This document shows, piece by piece, positions 63,391 to 64,000 of a stretch of 64,000 nucleotides of DNA. This DNA is from Amycolatopsis sp. GM8 (GTDB taxonomy: Bacteria > Actinomycetota > Actinomycetes > Mycobacteriales > Pseudonocardiaceae): NCBI RefSeq assembly GCF_021653975.1, contig NZ_JAJKFK010000005.1:62001-126000 (forward strand). The letters run 5' to 3'. The stretch's first letter is position 1; each line of letters begins with the position of its first letter. A program made the position numbers and the translations under genes. The notes beneath the pieces are model-generated. The model worked only from the letters and a program-made list of their open reading frames with translations. It did no database searches and had not been told where the DNA came from.

Positions 63391-64000
63391 TCAGAATGTG
63401 ATCGAGCGTTTCCGCAAGAACGCCTCCATCCCGGCCCTCGCGTCTTCGGACGTCAGCGTCATGGCCTGCGCCAGGCTTTCGGTGAAATAGCCCGCGGATG
63501 CCGGCATCTCCCCGATTTCCTGGAGGGCGTGGAGGATCATGTAGTTCGAGATCGGGGCGTTGTGGATGACAGTGCGAGCGATCTCCAGCGCCTTCTGCAT
63601 CGCCTTGCCCGGCTCGACCACGTAATGCACCAAGCCCAGCCGTTCGCCCTCGCGCACCTCGTACCGGCGACCGGTGAGCATCATCTCGATCAGGCGGTCG
63701 GTTCCGATGATCTTGGCGACGCTCACACTGGCGCCACCGCCAACAAAAATTCCGCGCCTTCCCTCCGGGAGTTCGAAGAAAGCGGTTTCGTCGGCCACCC
63801 GGACATGGGCCTGGCAGGCGATCTCCAGCCCGCCGCCGATGACAGCACCCTGCAGCGCGGCGATCACCGGGCGGCCACAGTTACGCAAGCGTGCGAGCAT
63901 GGCCTGGCTGGAGCGGGAGAATTTCACGGCCTCGAACGGCGCCGCCTGCTCGTGCTCTTTCAGGTCGAGGCCGGCGCAGAAATGATCTCCGGTTCCCGCG
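63391..64000 (-). CDS. Enoyl-CoA hydratase/isomerase family protein, 5' end cut
   Basis: The visible 202 residues run to the right edge, so the start is missing. It is a crotonase: GDHFCAGLDL (first oxyanion half), GAVIGGGLEIACQAHVRVAD (second half) and FELPEGRRGIFVGGGAS, with one catalytic Glu position. The family hydrates, isomerises or hydrolyses CoA esters. It lies 58 bases upstream of the CoA-transferase gene and is likely in the same operon. Confidence 0.92.
   Translation of the reverse strand, partial: AGTGDHFCAGLDLKEHEQAAPFEAVKFSRSSQAMLARLRNCGRPVIAALQGAVIGGGLEIACQAHVRVADETAFFELPEGRRGIFVGGGASVSVAKIIGTDRLIEMMLTGRRYEVREGERLGLVHYVVEPGKAMQKALEIARTVIHNAPISNYMILHALQEIGEMPASAGYFTESLAQAMTLTSEDARAGMEAFLRKRSITF

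Overview
The window is about 70% G+C, with strongly GC-biased third codon positions, many GTG and some TTG starts, and frequent 4-base ATGA or GTGA stop/start overlaps. Together with the tig-clpP1-clpP2-clpX block, a WXG100-type protein, a conservon, furA-katG and a cellobiose (ceb) locus, this points to a filamentous actinomycete. I infer a member of the Pseudonocardiaceae such as Amycolatopsis; this rests on gene content only.

Layout. 1-3.7 kb: end of an amidase gene, a secreted GDSL esterase, a MOSC protein and an unknown membrane protein. 3.9-11.7 kb: a molybdenum/formate neighbourhood (FdhF/YdeP-type oxidoreductase, OFA-family MFS transporter with a 38-residue companion, FdhD), interrupted by a VOC-SDR pair with a divergent GntR regulator, and followed by a Tat-type esterase. 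11.7-18 kb: a WXG100-like gene broken by an in-frame TGA, then clpX, clpP2, clpP1 and tig, all on the minus strand, with hairpin terminators between units. 18-22.8 kb: a desaturase-reductase fusion convergent with a tightly overlapping redox operon (small membrane protein, ApbE, heme-type membrane protein, NuoF-like flavoprotein, three-cysteine ferredoxin). 22.9-27.1 kb: a histidine kinase without a regulator, an ArnT-like glycosyltransferase, and a PP2C phosphatase behind an 18-codon leader ORF.

27.1-32.8 kb is a complete ceb-type cellobiose locus (binding protein, two permeases, GH1 beta-glucosidase, divergent LacI regulator) with two CebR-type operators. 32.8-35 kb: a DUF2630 protein and an oxidoreductase/TetR divergent pair. 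35.3-39.1 kb: a four-gene conservon (sensor kinase-like protein, roadblock protein, DUF742 protein, small GTPase). 39.3-42.1 kb: a methyltransferase, a glycosyltransferase and an unknown membrane protein. 42.1-44.9 kb: furA-katG with a terminator. 44.9-45.8 kb: an HTH-MNT/HEPN toxin-antitoxin pair with a 20-bp perfect palindrome in front. 46-50.5 kb: a secreted phosphodiesterase, a carboxymuconolactone decarboxylase-type gene divergent from an ECF41-type sigma factor, and a methyltransferase pseudogene whose middle is replaced by an inverted copy of part of the phosphodiesterase gene.

50.5-64 kb is a catabolic island: GntR regulator, ketopantoate-reductase-like protein, FAH-family hydrolase, extradiol-type VOC protein, RbsBAC-type ABC transporter, amidohydrolase, two cupins, an alpha/beta hydrolase with an Asp nucleophile, a 3-hydroxybutyrate-dehydrogenase-like SDR, a class III CoA-transferase and a crotonase cut by the right edge. 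It looks like uptake, ring or amide opening, and CoA-dependent breakdown of an unidentified cyclic substrate. With the redox operon at 19.6-22.8 kb, it is the best candidate for an undescribed system. I saw no rRNA, tRNA, CRISPR array, transposase or prophage genes.
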